Assembly: GCA_050295975.1 (NCBI GenBank)
Contig: JBNKQR010000002.1
Location: 38,878-102,877, forward strand
DNA from: JAPHTQ01 sp050295975
Lineage (GTDB): Bacteria; Pseudomonadota; Gammaproteobacteria; Thiohalomonadales; Thiohalomonadaceae
Reading direction: 5' to 3'
DNA: 64,000 nucleotides
Positions 1 through 7,172 of the stretch are shown one piece after another. Each line of letters starts with the position of its first letter. Within the stretch, counting starts at the first letter, position 1. The position numbers were made by a program, and so were the translations under genes. The notes beneath the pieces are model-generated. The model searched no databases. It saw only the letters and a program-made list of their open reading frames with translations, and was not told where the DNA came from.

Positions 1-213
1 TGGCATGAACTCTTTCTCATGCTGCCGGAATAGATCACCAAGAATGATCTCCTGCTTCTTACAGGTGGGACACCAGTCCGCATGAATAAACACCAGGATC
101 GGTTTGCCTTGCTGTTGCAGCGTATTGAAACGCTGGGTTGTGTAAGGGAACTCCGCTGCTTGCGCAGCAGCGGAGAGTAGCAATGTCAGTAATAGAAACA
201 GTTTGCGCAACAT
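1..213 (-). CDS. Secreted thioredoxin-like protein, N-terminal part (runs off the window)
   Basis: Only the first 71 codons lie in the window. The start codon follows a strong ribosome site (GGAGGTGAGTG). Residues 1-20 form a signal peptide ending AQA-A. A thioredoxin-fold start follows, with the active-site motif WCPTC at residues 47-51, so a periplasmic thiol-disulfide or SoxW/DsbE-type role is likely. It begins 16 bases after the NPC-repeat gene stop, so the two are probably cotranscribed from the promoter at 554-580. The missing C-terminus prevents a finer family call. Confidence 0.8.
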   Translation of the reverse strand, partial: MLRKLFLLLTLLLSAAAQAAEFPYTTQRFNTLQQQGKPILVFIHADWCPTCKKQEIILGDLFRQHEKEFMP

Positions 214-229
214 CACTCACCTCCCGCGA

Positions 230-496
230 CTAGTGCGCCGCACAGGGATTCATTGCTGCCTTGGCTGCACAGGGATTTTTAGCGGCACAAGGATTCACGG
301 CAGCGCAGGGATTCATCACTGGCTTGGCAGCACAGGGATTTTTTGCCGCGCAGGGGTTGGCCTTCTGTGTCATCTCTTTAGCTGAACAGGGGCTACAGGG
401 GTTCGCAGCGTGCAGTGGTGCACTACCCATAGCCAGTGATAGTGCACCGGCTCCAAGAGTGGCGGCGAACAGTTTTTTTGCGCTCGGATTCTTCAT
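230..496 (-). CDS. Small secreted Cys-rich NPC-repeat protein
   Basis: 88 residues. The start at 496 is chosen because it has a ribosome site (AAGGAGT) and opens a signal peptide (about residues 1-31, ending LHA-A); the longer reading frame upstream covers the promoter. The mature part is almost only repeats of Asn-Pro-Cys-Ala-Ala-Lys, with seven NPC units and eight cysteines. No catalytic domain is visible. The regular cysteines suggest metal binding or a thiol buffer in the periplasm, which is inference. The same repeat flanks the heme domain of the cytochrome at 1136-1786, so the two genes belong together. A thioredoxin-like gene follows at once. I know of no assigned function. Confidence 0.8.
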   Translation of the reverse strand: MKNPSAKKLFAATLGAGALSLAMGSAPLHAANPCSPCSAKEMTQKANPCAAKNPCAAKPVMNPCAAVNPCAAKNPCAAKAAMNPCAAH

Positions 497-553
497 TTCG
501 TGACTCCTTAAATAGTGTTGTAGAGAACCGCTTATATGTCGGTCCTGTACTAG

Positions 554-580
554 AGTCGCGTGAGTTCCCGATTCCTTACA
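554..580 (-). promoter_or_regulatory. Putative ECF-type sigma promoter, copy 1
   Basis: On the minus strand TGTAAGGAAT is followed after 12 bases by CGACT. The layout is identical to copies at 1821-1847 and 2869-2895. The CGACT element lies 58 bases before the NPC-repeat start codon. A -35 box of this kind with a CGAC -10 box is typical of ECF sigma factors. Confidence 0.65.
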
Positions 581-598
581 CTCTTGTGCAATCAATTA

Positions 599-1075
599 CT
601 ATTCAGCGGTCGCATCGGCCACGATACGGGCAAAGATCGGATCGAGCTCTGCCGCCATCTTGTCAATCTCGGCATTATGGTAGGGGGCAAACAGCGCACT
701 GGGCTTTCGGTAAATAATTGTTGCCGTGTGATCCACATTTTCAACCACATAGAGGCGCAACGGTGCCTCAAACCCGGCGGCAACACTGGCCTCTAACATC
801 CTTACCGCGTAATCGTTACGAAATACCATCAAGACTTCGTTGCCTAAGATAGAGACACCTCGTTTGGCCGCACCGCGACTGGCGCTAGCACGGGACACCA
901 GACCCATCTTGTTGGCTTTAATTGCCTTTTCCAGTCGATCAATCAATACCGAATAGCCGTAGGGTGTGGCTATGGTAAACGTACCCGGCAGAGCTGCATC
1001 TGCAGCAGCTACGGTTGTACTGTGGAATAGAAACATGAGCACGCCAAAGCGTGCCACTTTTGAAAAGATATCCAT
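599..1075 (-). CDS. Secreted DUF302 domain protein
   Basis: 158 residues with an N-terminal signal peptide (about 1-24, ending VAAADA). A DUF302 domain fills the rest (about 35-150), recognised from the YGYSVLIDRLEKAIK start, the conserved pattern around LGNEVLMVFRN and the LRLYVVEN strand. DUF302 proteins are small alpha/beta proteins of unknown biochemical role, often next to redox or sulfur genes. The ribosome site AAGGAG precedes the start. It lies 60 bases downstream of the NPC-repeat cytochrome and has no copy of the ECF-like promoter of its own, so it is probably the second gene of that unit. Confidence 0.85.
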   Translation of the reverse strand: MDIFSKVARFGVLMFLFHSTTVAAADAALPGTFTIATPYGYSVLIDRLEKAIKANKMGLVSRASASRGAAKRGVSILGNEVLMVFRNDYAVRMLEASVAAGFEAPLRLYVVENVDHTATIIYRKPSALFAPYHNAEIDKMAAELDPIFARIVADATAE

Positions 1076-1135
1076 AAGCTAAATCTCCTTTGCTGAATGA
1101 TGGGAGGAAGGCGGTGCAAACCGCCTTCCAGATAT

Positions 1136-1786
1136 TTAATGGCTCATTGGTGCGCAGGGATTCCTCGCAGCGCATGGGTTTTTCGCTGCACAGGGATTCA
1201 TCGCCGGTTTAGCAGTGCAGGGATTTTTTGCGGCACAGGGATTCCTGGCCGCACAGGGATTTTTCATACCGCCCTTGAAACTCTTATGCTGGGTTCTCGT
1301 ATAGGCTACCAATGCGGCAAGCTCTTTCGAGTCCCAGGCCAGTGATTTGGCCGCCATCGGTTCGTTCATACACAGCTGTACCATTTCATCCAGATGCACG
1401 CTCTTCAGACCGTAACGATCCTTGGCCATTTGTACAAAGTGTGGATAGGGTTTGGCGAAGGTCTGCTGATAAGCGCCGTGATTGTTGTGGCAGGTGCTGC
1501 ACGAGAGACCGTTAGTGGAAAGCGAAGTATCACGAAACAGTTTGCTACCTAACGCAACCAACTCACTCGCATTACCTCGATAGGGTCGATAGTTCTTTGG
1601 ACGCGTGACCAGGGAAGCGTCTTTATATTTTGGCGCGCATGGATTCATTGATTTACGTGGTGCACAGGGGTTACGTGCAGAGCAGGGATTAGCCGCCAGA
1701 ACCGGCGCACCACTCAAACTGAGTGCCAACAGGCTGCTGGCAGTCAGCAGGGAGACGGGATTTCCGTCAAAGGGTTTGCGTTGCAT
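1136..1786 (-). CDS. Secreted c-type cytochrome flanked by NPC repeats
   Basis: 216 residues. The start at 1786 has a good ribosome site (GAAGGAG) and begins a signal peptide (about 1-31, ending VLA-A). Three NPC repeats follow (residues 33-52), then a cytochrome c domain with one heme site CSTCH at 96-100, and six more NPC repeats at the C-terminus. CMNEPM at about 140 offers a candidate methionine heme ligand. The protein thus joins an electron-transfer heme to the cysteine repeats of the gene at 230-496. Likely periplasmic. A role in moving electrons to or from thiols or bound metal is inference. Confidence 0.85.
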   Translation of the reverse strand: MQRKPFDGNPVSLLTASSLLALSLSGAPVLAANPCSARNPCAPRKSMNPCAPKYKDASLVTRPKNYRPYRGNASELVALGSKLFRDTSLSTNGLSCSTCHNNHGAYQQTFAKPYPHFVQMAKDRYGLKSVHLDEMVQLCMNEPMAAKSLAWDSKELAALVAYTRTQHKSFKGGMKNPCAARNPCAAKNPCTAKPAMNPCAAKNPCAARNPCAPMSH

Positions 1787-1820
1787 GGTGTTCTCCTTCT
1801 CGTTGTTGTGTCTAAGCATC

Positions 1821-1847
1821 AGTCGCACAACACCGGAATTCCTTACA
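1821..1847 (-). promoter_or_regulatory. Putative ECF-type sigma promoter, copy 2
   Basis: TGTAAGGAAT, 12 bases, CGACT on the minus strand, with the -10 element 35 bases before the cytochrome start codon. Boxes and spacing match the copies at 554-580 and 2869-2895. Confidence 0.65.
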
Positions 1848-1859
1848 CACCCACAACAC

Positions 1860-2249
1860 TCATATGCTCAGTCGCTCACGCAACCAGGAGGCACTTACTC
1901 CACCCAGCTTCACTTCTCTCACAACGCCATCGGACACCAAAATAAAACTTGGGGTAGCCGCAATACTGAATGCCTGGGCCAGATCCATATTTTCCGTCAC
2001 ATCCACCTTGATCAGGTTGGGAAACTCTTCACGTAGCGTATCTACCTGCGGTGAAATCGCTTTACACGGACCACAGTGTGGTGAATAGAAATAGTAGATC
2101 CGCTTCTCCGCTACCACGTCCCCATCTATTGACGAAGTATCCGGCACCGCCTGACCTTCACAACGCTTTGCCATGCGCCATGTGCGCCACTGCCAATAGA
2201 GAATAAGCGCAGTAACCGCGACAATCACCAGAACAATAATCGTATTCAT
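1860..2249 (-). CDS. Membrane-anchored thioredoxin
   Basis: 129 residues. An N-terminal membrane helix (about 3-21) is followed by a thioredoxin fold with active site HCGPC (Cys59, Cys62) and the cis-proline segment ATPSF. The thioredoxin domain probably faces the periplasm and reduces or oxidises partner thiols there. Its ATG overlaps the stop of the peroxiredoxin gene (ATGA), so the two are translationally coupled. The pairing suggests this thioredoxin recycles the peroxiredoxin or feeds the same pathway, although the peroxiredoxin has no signal peptide. Confidence 0.85.
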   Translation of the reverse strand: MNTIIVLVIVAVTALILYWQWRTWRMAKRCEGQAVPDTSSIDGDVVAEKRIYYFYSPHCGPCKAISPQVDTLREEFPNLIKVDVTENMDLAQAFSIAATPSFILVSDGVVREVKLGGVSASWLRERLSI

Positions 2250-2824
2250 GTTCTCACCAGCTTGTGTTGTGAAGGGTGGGCTGACCTCTGAGCAACAAAG
2301 GCATCGATGCGTTTGAACGGAATGTGATCACCGATATCCTTGCCGTAATAGGCATCCACGATCTCCTGATCCGGGCCGAGCAGAAAATCGGCGGGGATAC
2401 GTGTTACGTCAGCGTCCGGAATGGCCATTCGGTAGTCGGGATCAAAAAGTGCCCTTAACAGGGTTGGCATGCGGAACATACCCAACAATAGACCAGGCAT
2501 GGATCGCTGCACACCATACAGCTCATACAAAACCCCTTCCGGGTCAGGGATGATGGGAAAGGGCAGGCCACGGCGGGAGAGATACTCCCTGATATATTCC
2601 GGCGTTGATTCAAACACGCCGATCACCTCAACCCCCTCCGCAGAGTAACGAGCGCACTCCTGAGAAAGACGGACAAAGCGCATGGTGCAGAAGGGGCAAG
2701 TGGCATAACGGAAGAATGCCAGTAGCACCTTCTTGCCACGCAGGCTTGCCAGATGGATCGGCTGTCCGTTCAGGTCAGGCATGGTGAAGTCGGGGGCACG
2801 GTCACCCACTTTGAGTATGTTCAT
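2246..2824 (-). CDS. Peroxiredoxin-like AhpC/TSA family protein
   Basis: 192 residues with an AhpC/TSA thioredoxin fold. The N-terminus (VGDRAPDFTMPDLNG) is typical. The active region reads TCPFC (Cys43, Cys46) in place of the classical TxxC of peroxiredoxins, giving a CxxC pair as in bacterioferritin-comigratory or PRX-like2 relatives. No signal peptide, so cytosolic by sequence. The start is preceded by a purine-poor leader (GGAGGTTAAACC gives the ribosome site). First gene of a two-gene unit with the membrane thioredoxin, under the promoter at 2869-2895. Confidence 0.85.
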   Translation of the reverse strand: MNILKVGDRAPDFTMPDLNGQPIHLASLRGKKVLLAFFRYATCPFCTMRFVRLSQECARYSAEGVEVIGVFESTPEYIREYLSRRGLPFPIIPDPEGVLYELYGVQRSMPGLLLGMFRMPTLLRALFDPDYRMAIPDADVTRIPADFLLGPDQEIVDAYYGKDIGDHIPFKRIDAFVAQRSAHPSQHKLVRT

Positions 2825-2868
2825 GGTTTAACCTCCACAAGTTGGACAGAAGTGCTCTTATGTCCGTT

Positions 2869-2895
2869 TGTCGCAGAGACCGCGTGATCCTTACA
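2869..2895 (-). promoter_or_regulatory. Putative ECF-type sigma promoter, copy 3
   Basis: TGTAAGGATC, 12 bases, CGACA on the minus strand, 45 bases before the peroxiredoxin start. A six-base inverted repeat GAGACC/GGTCTC (2876-2881 and 2907-2912) overlaps this site. The rest of the gap up to 3217 shows no convincing gene. Confidence 0.6.
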
Positions 2896-3217
2896 CCCAC
2901 CTGAAAGGTCTCACTGACGCAAAAAACCATGTCGCAAGAAGGTTAAATTTCGTCCACACTTAGACGATACTGTCGGGAGAGGGGAACAATCCCTGACCGT
3001 TTGCATGGATATAGGCTAAATGACTTCGTGAGCGGAGTGTTATTCCTCATTGATTGGTGAGGCACCACAGGCAAATGACATACACCTTGATTATCCAACA
3101 GGGTAGCCCGAGAAAACGGCTCCCCCACATGCCTCAGCATCATCCTCGCGAGACAAAGGCTAGTGCTCTTTGTATCAAGTCGCATCGTTTGATCGACAAG
3201 CCAATCAGGGGGTGGCA

Positions 3218-5743
3218 ATGAGTTCCCGCCTGTTTCGTCTAATACGCCGGATATTTAAGCAAACCACCCCGCCACAGCACCCAGAACTGGCTACAGAGCG
3301 TAAGAGTGCGGAGATGAAGGCACAGGCAAGTGAGCAACGTTCTAGCCGCTTTATCGCCAACCTTCCGGCCTTCTTTTTTACCTTTCGCCGCACCGAAGAT
3401 GGTCGTTACTGCTTCCCCTATGCCAGCATTGGCATCAAAACCCTATACGGTCTCAATCCCGAGGATGTACGGGAAGATATGACGCCGTTGCACCTGCTTG
3501 CTCATCCGGATGATCGCTCCCGTATCGAGGCCGCTCTTGCCGAAGCATTCGAATCGCTGGAACCCTTTCAACTCGAATACCGCATTTGCCCCCCGAATCT
3601 GCCGCAGCGCTGGATTGAGTCGCGTTCGGTAGCAAATAAAGAAGCAGACGGCAGCATCCTCTGGTATGGAATCATGCTCGACATTACTGAGCGTAAACAG
3701 GCAGAAGCAGCGCAACACCGACTTAACCGCGAGCTGAGAGCCATCAGCACCTGCAACCAGGCGCTGATCCGTGCCGAAGACGAACAGATGCTGCTCAACG
3801 ATGTCTGCAACACCATTTGCGACGTTGCGGGTTATGTTCTGGCCTGGGTGGGCTATGCGGAAAAGGATGCGGAAAAATCGATACGCCCAATGGCATGGGC
3901 CGGGAGCGACAGCGGCTATATCGCCAACGCCAAACTCTCCTGGTCGGAGGATCTGCCGCACGGACAGGGCCCGGCAGGCATCGCCATTCGCAGCGGTAAA
4001 GCCTACTACGTGCAAGACTTTAGCGAAGATGAACATATGTCCCCCTGGCGTAGGGCCGCACAACAACGGGGCTATCACTCTGGCATTGCCCTTCCACTCA
4101 AGGATGAAAACGCAACTGCCTTCGGCGTGTTACTGATCTATTCAACCGAGATCAATGCCATCACCCCGGATGAACTCCGACTGATGGAAGAACTTTCCGA
4201 CGACCTCGCCTTTGGTATCGTTGCCCTGCGTAATCGCATAGAACGGAAACAGGCCGAACAACAGCTTATCCTGCTAAATTTTGCTCTCAATAATATCAAC
4301 GAAGAGGCCATTTTAGTCGATGATCAGGCACACATAAGTTACGTCAACGATGAGGCCTGCCGTGGCCTGAAATATTCTCGCGATGAACTGCTATCGATGA
4401 CCATCCCCGATATTGATCCCCTGTTTTCGCTAGAGAAGTGGCCCGAAACGTGGGCCAATATTCGGGAGCATGGCTCACTCACCTTTGAAGGTCTTCATCT
4501 GGCAAGCGATCATTCACAATATCCGGTGGAGGTTAGCGCCAGTTACTTCGACTATGAAAACCGGGGTTACATCCTCGCCCTCTCCCGAGATATCACCGAA
4601 CGCAAACATACTGAGCAGGAAATACTGCGCATGAACCGCTTCCTGCGCACCCTGAGTCGCTGCAACGAAACCCTGGTGCATACCCAGGATGAACAGAGCC
4701 TGCTTCAAGAGATGTGTCGCGTGGTGGTCGAGGTGGGAGAGTTCGTCCTGGCATGGGTGGGCTTTAGCGACGATTCCCACACTTTAAGCATCCAGGCTCA
4801 ATTTGGTGGTGTGGTCGAGGGTTATGTGGACCGCAGTACGCTCATCGATGGCACCGCTGCTGATCAAACATGTCGACCAGCCATCCGCGCCCTTCAGTCA
4901 GGCGAAATAGAGGTGGTACAAAATTCAACTGCCGACCCCTGCCTGCCGTGGAGAAACCAGGCGCTGGAGTTTGGCTACAAATCCGCCATTGCTCTGCCCT
5001 TGCTTAATGGTGAAAAGGTTTTCGGTGTGTTCGCTATCTACTCCTCCGAGAGGGACAGCTTCGGCAGCGAAGAGACCGCACTGCTATCTGAACTGGCAAG
5101 CGATCTCAGCTACGGCATCCAGGCCCTGCGCACCCGTATCGATCGTGAACATTTCGTTAGCCAACTCCATGAGAGTATGGAGTCCACCATCCAGGCACTG
5201 GCCAGTACGGTTGACCTACGCGATCCTTACACTGCTGGCCACCAGCACCGTGTAGCCAATCTTGCTGCCGCTATCGCCCGCGCAGCGGGATTCGCTGAGG
5301 ATCGCGTTCAGGTTATCTCTCTAGCTGGCCTGATACATGACATCGGCAAGATCGCTATCCCCGCTGAGATCCTCAGTAAACCTGGCCGCTTGTCAGAAAC
5401 GGAAATGTCCCTGGCGCGCACCCATGTCACCGCTAGCTATGACATATTGAAGAACATTGATTTTCCATGGCCCATCGCCAGGATCGTGCGTCAACACCAT
5501 GAGCGGATGGATGGCTCCGGCTACCCCGACGGACTGAAAGGCAATGAGATCCTGCCGGAAGCGCGCATTCTTATGGTAGCCGACGTGGTCGAGGCGATGA
5601 ACACACACCGTCCATACCGGCCTGCGCGTAGTCTTGACGAAGCACTGGAGGAGTTGCAAAACGGCCGTGGCATCCTTTACGACGCCGACATCGTCGATCT
5701 CTGCATCAAGTTATTCCGCGAAGAGGGCTATGTACTCGAATAG
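3218..5743 (+). CDS. Multi-sensor HD-GYP protein (PAS-GAF-PAS-GAF-HD-GYP), probable c-di-GMP phosphodiesterase
   Basis: 841 residues from the ATG at 3218, chosen for its GGGGGT ribosome site; an upstream in-frame start at 3170 is possible. Domains in order: PAS (about 45-150, ending in the DITERK linker), GAF (165-330), PAS (345-465, again DITERK), GAF (480-640), HD-GYP (655-830). The HD pair is His707-Asp708 in HDIGK, and the GYP motif HHERMDGSGYP is intact. HD-GYP domains hydrolyse cyclic di-GMP. No membrane segment is seen, so it should sense cytosolic signals. Its HD-GYP domain is very close to that of the regulator at 42802-43833 (shared DFPWPIA...VRQHHER), which suggests duplication. 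Confidence 0.9.
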   Translation: MSSRLFRLIRRIFKQTTPPQHPELATERKSAEMKAQASEQRSSRFIANLPAFFFTFRRTEDGRYCFPYASIGIKTLYGLNPEDVREDMTPLHLLAHPDDRSRIEAALAEAFESLEPFQLEYRICPPNLPQRWIESRSVANKEADGSILWYGIMLDITERKQAEAAQHRLNRELRAISTCNQALIRAEDEQMLLNDVCNTICDVAGYVLAWVGYAEKDAEKSIRPMAWAGSDSGYIANAKLSWSEDLPHGQGPAGIAIRSGKAYYVQDFSEDEHMSPWRRAAQQRGYHSGIALPLKDENATAFGVLLIYSTEINAITPDELRLMEELSDDLAFGIVALRNRIERKQAEQQLILLNFALNNINEEAILVDDQAHISYVNDEACRGLKYSRDELLSMTIPDIDPLFSLEKWPETWANIREHGSLTFEGLHLASDHSQYPVEVSASYFDYENRGYILALSRDITERKHTEQEILRMNRFLRTLSRCNETLVHTQDEQSLLQEMCRVVVEVGEFVLAWVGFSDDSHTLSIQAQFGGVVEGYVDRSTLIDGTAADQTCRPAIRALQSGEIEVVQNSTADPCLPWRNQALEFGYKSAIALPLLNGEKVFGVFAIYSSERDSFGSEETALLSELASDLSYGIQALRTRIDREHFVSQLHESMESTIQALASTVDLRDPYTAGHQHRVANLAAAIARAAGFAEDRVQVISLAGLIHDIGKIAIPAEILSKPGRLSETEMSLARTHVTASYDILKNIDFPWPIARIVRQHHERMDGSGYPDGLKGNEILPEARILMVADVVEAMNTHRPYRPARSLDEALEELQNGRGILYDADIVDLCIKLFREEGYVLE

Positions 5744-5762
5744 CCTCTTTACTCGTAACACC

Positions 5763-6353
5763 TCACTCCAACCGATACTCAATCGGCAGCACGAAATCCC
5801 ACTCATCACGTTTCAGCTCGGCGGGAAACGGCATCAAGCCGCTGAGACTGGCAACCAGATCCATCGCTGCCCGATCGAGTTCGGGATATCCGGAACTGAG
5901 TGATACGTGAAGGTCGCGAATCGTGCCCGCCGCATTAACCGTAAACGCCAGTTCTACCGTACCCTGCCAGTGCATACGCCGCGCTTTTGCCGGGTAACGC
6001 TTGCGCGCTTCGATGGCACTACGCAGGGCATTACGGTAATCGCTCTCTGAACGTTCGGCTACCTTACTCTCGCTACTGGGCGGTACCGGTGGCAATAGCG
6101 GCGATGGCTGATCCTCTTCTGGCTTCTTCTCTGCCGGTGCCTTCTTCTTTACCGTTTTCGGTGCAGCGGCTTTTGGCGGCGGGGGAGGTGGCGGCAGTGC
6201 TGCCGGTTTCGGTTTAATCGCCGCAAACATCGCTAGTTGCAGCGGAAGCTGTGGTGGCGGTTCTTCAAAAGAGCGGAAGTTGCCCCACACGGCGATCACA
6301 ATCGTCAGGTGTACTGTTGCAGAGATCAGCAGACCAAGGTGGATCGGTTTCAT
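5763..6353 (-). CDS. tonB: TonB energy-transducing protein
   Basis: 196 residues. One N-terminal membrane helix (about 6-24), a proline-rich spacer (33-95, with PPPPPPP and KKKAPAEKKPEE) and a C-terminal TonB domain (about 105-196, including YPAKARRMHWQGTVELAFTV). It links the inner-membrane ExbBD motor to the outer-membrane receptor encoded at 7173-9173. Its ATG overlaps the stop of exbD. Last gene of the six-gene operon starting at 11502. The spacer is short compared with E. coli TonB. Confidence 0.92.
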   Translation of the reverse strand: MKPIHLGLLISATVHLTIVIAVWGNFRSFEEPPPQLPLQLAMFAAIKPKPAALPPPPPPPKAAAPKTVKKKAPAEKKPEEDQPSPLLPPVPPSSESKVAERSESDYRNALRSAIEARKRYPAKARRMHWQGTVELAFTVNAAGTIRDLHVSLSSGYPELDRAAMDLVASLSGLMPFPAELKRDEWDFVLPIEYRLE

Positions 6354-6727
6354 TGGGCAGGCAGGGTAAGAATCGTCAACCGTTGCAGCTTGTGTGCCTT
6401 GAGTTTGTCGATCACCTGCACAAAGCTGTTGAAGGCAACACTACGATCAACGCCGAGCTGTATCGCCTGCTCTGCATCCACTTCAGATAGCTTTCTATCC
6501 AATCCTTCCAGCGTGATCGCGGCACCATCAAAATGTAACGCGCCATTTTTATCGATGCTGATCTCAACAATTTGATCGCCACTGGCTGGCGCGGCGCTCT
6601 CGGCTTTGGGCAGATCAAAATCGATCCCTTCACGGGCGATGAATGTGGCAGTCATAAGAACGATGGCGAGCAACACCAACATGATGTCGATGAAGGGGAT
6701 CACGTTAATCTGATCGAAACGCTTCAT
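6350..6727 (-). CDS. exbD: ExbD biopolymer transport protein
   Basis: 125 residues from the ATG at 6727, which has AAAGGGAT before it; longer upstream frames overlap exbB and are not used. One membrane helix (about 12-32) with the proton-pathway aspartate in IPFIDIML (Asp14), then the periplasmic ExbD/TolR domain. Forms the proton-driven motor with ExbB. The start lies one base after the exbB stop region and its stop overlaps tonB, so all three are coupled. Confidence 0.9.
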   Translation of the reverse strand: MKRFDQINVIPFIDIMLVLLAIVLMTATFIAREGIDFDLPKAESAAPASGDQIVEISIDKNGALHFDGAAITLEGLDRKLSEVDAEQAIQLGVDRSVAFNSFVQVIDKLKAHKLQRLTILTLPAQ

Positions 6728-6728
6728 C

Positions 6729-7154
6729 TTAAATCCCTTTCGATGCCTTCCATAGATCTTCGATCTCTTCGATGCGACGCAACAGACCGTTGTAAACAAC
6801 AATGGAAGGAATCGCCACCACCAGGCCCAATGCGGTCGCCTTGAGCGCCATCGCCAGACCAAGCATCACCGCACTGGAACTGATATTGCCCTGCTGTCCA
6901 ATATCGTAAAAGGTTACCAGTACGCCTAGCACGGTACCAAGCAGACCCACATAGGGCGCATTTGAACCGATAGTGGCAATGGTGGTAAGGCGTCGACTCA
7001 ACTCCATCTTCAAACCATCGAGTCGCGCATAACTATCTATCTTCACCTGTTTGAAAAAGAGGTGTCGTTCAGCGGCAAACCAGACCATGACGAAACTCAT
7101 GCTACCGAGAGTGATGTACATAATCGGGTCGAGCCACGCTTTCAAAAATTCCAC
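6729..7154 (-). CDS. exbB: ExbB, MotA/TolQ/ExbB proton channel (short form)
   Basis: 141 residues, shorter than the roughly 230-240 of E. coli ExbB, but the core MotA/TolQ/ExbB domain is present: an N-terminal helix (about 10-28), then APYVGLLGTVLGVLVTF and AMALKATALGLVVAIPSIVVY as the two channel helices. Works with ExbD and TonB to energise the receptor encoded just upstream (18-base gap). The missing N-terminal extension is common among ExbB proteins dedicated to one receptor operon. Confidence 0.9.
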   Translation of the reverse strand: MEFLKAWLDPIMYITLGSMSFVMVWFAAERHLFFKQVKIDSYARLDGLKMELSRRLTTIATIGSNAPYVGLLGTVLGVLVTFYDIGQQGNISSSAVMLGLAMALKATALGLVVAIPSIVVYNGLLRRIEEIEDLWKASKGI

Positions 7155-7172
7155 GCTGTTATTCTCCCTGGA

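Noticed and set aside
2943..3218. 91-codon minus-strand frame between peroxiredoxin and HD-GYP genes
   Set aside because: No ribosome site or family pattern; it overlaps the likely promoter area of the HD-GYP gene.
3443..4078. 211-codon minus-strand frame inside the HD-GYP gene
   Set aside because: Shadow of the strongly supported plus-strand PAS/GAF coding sequence.
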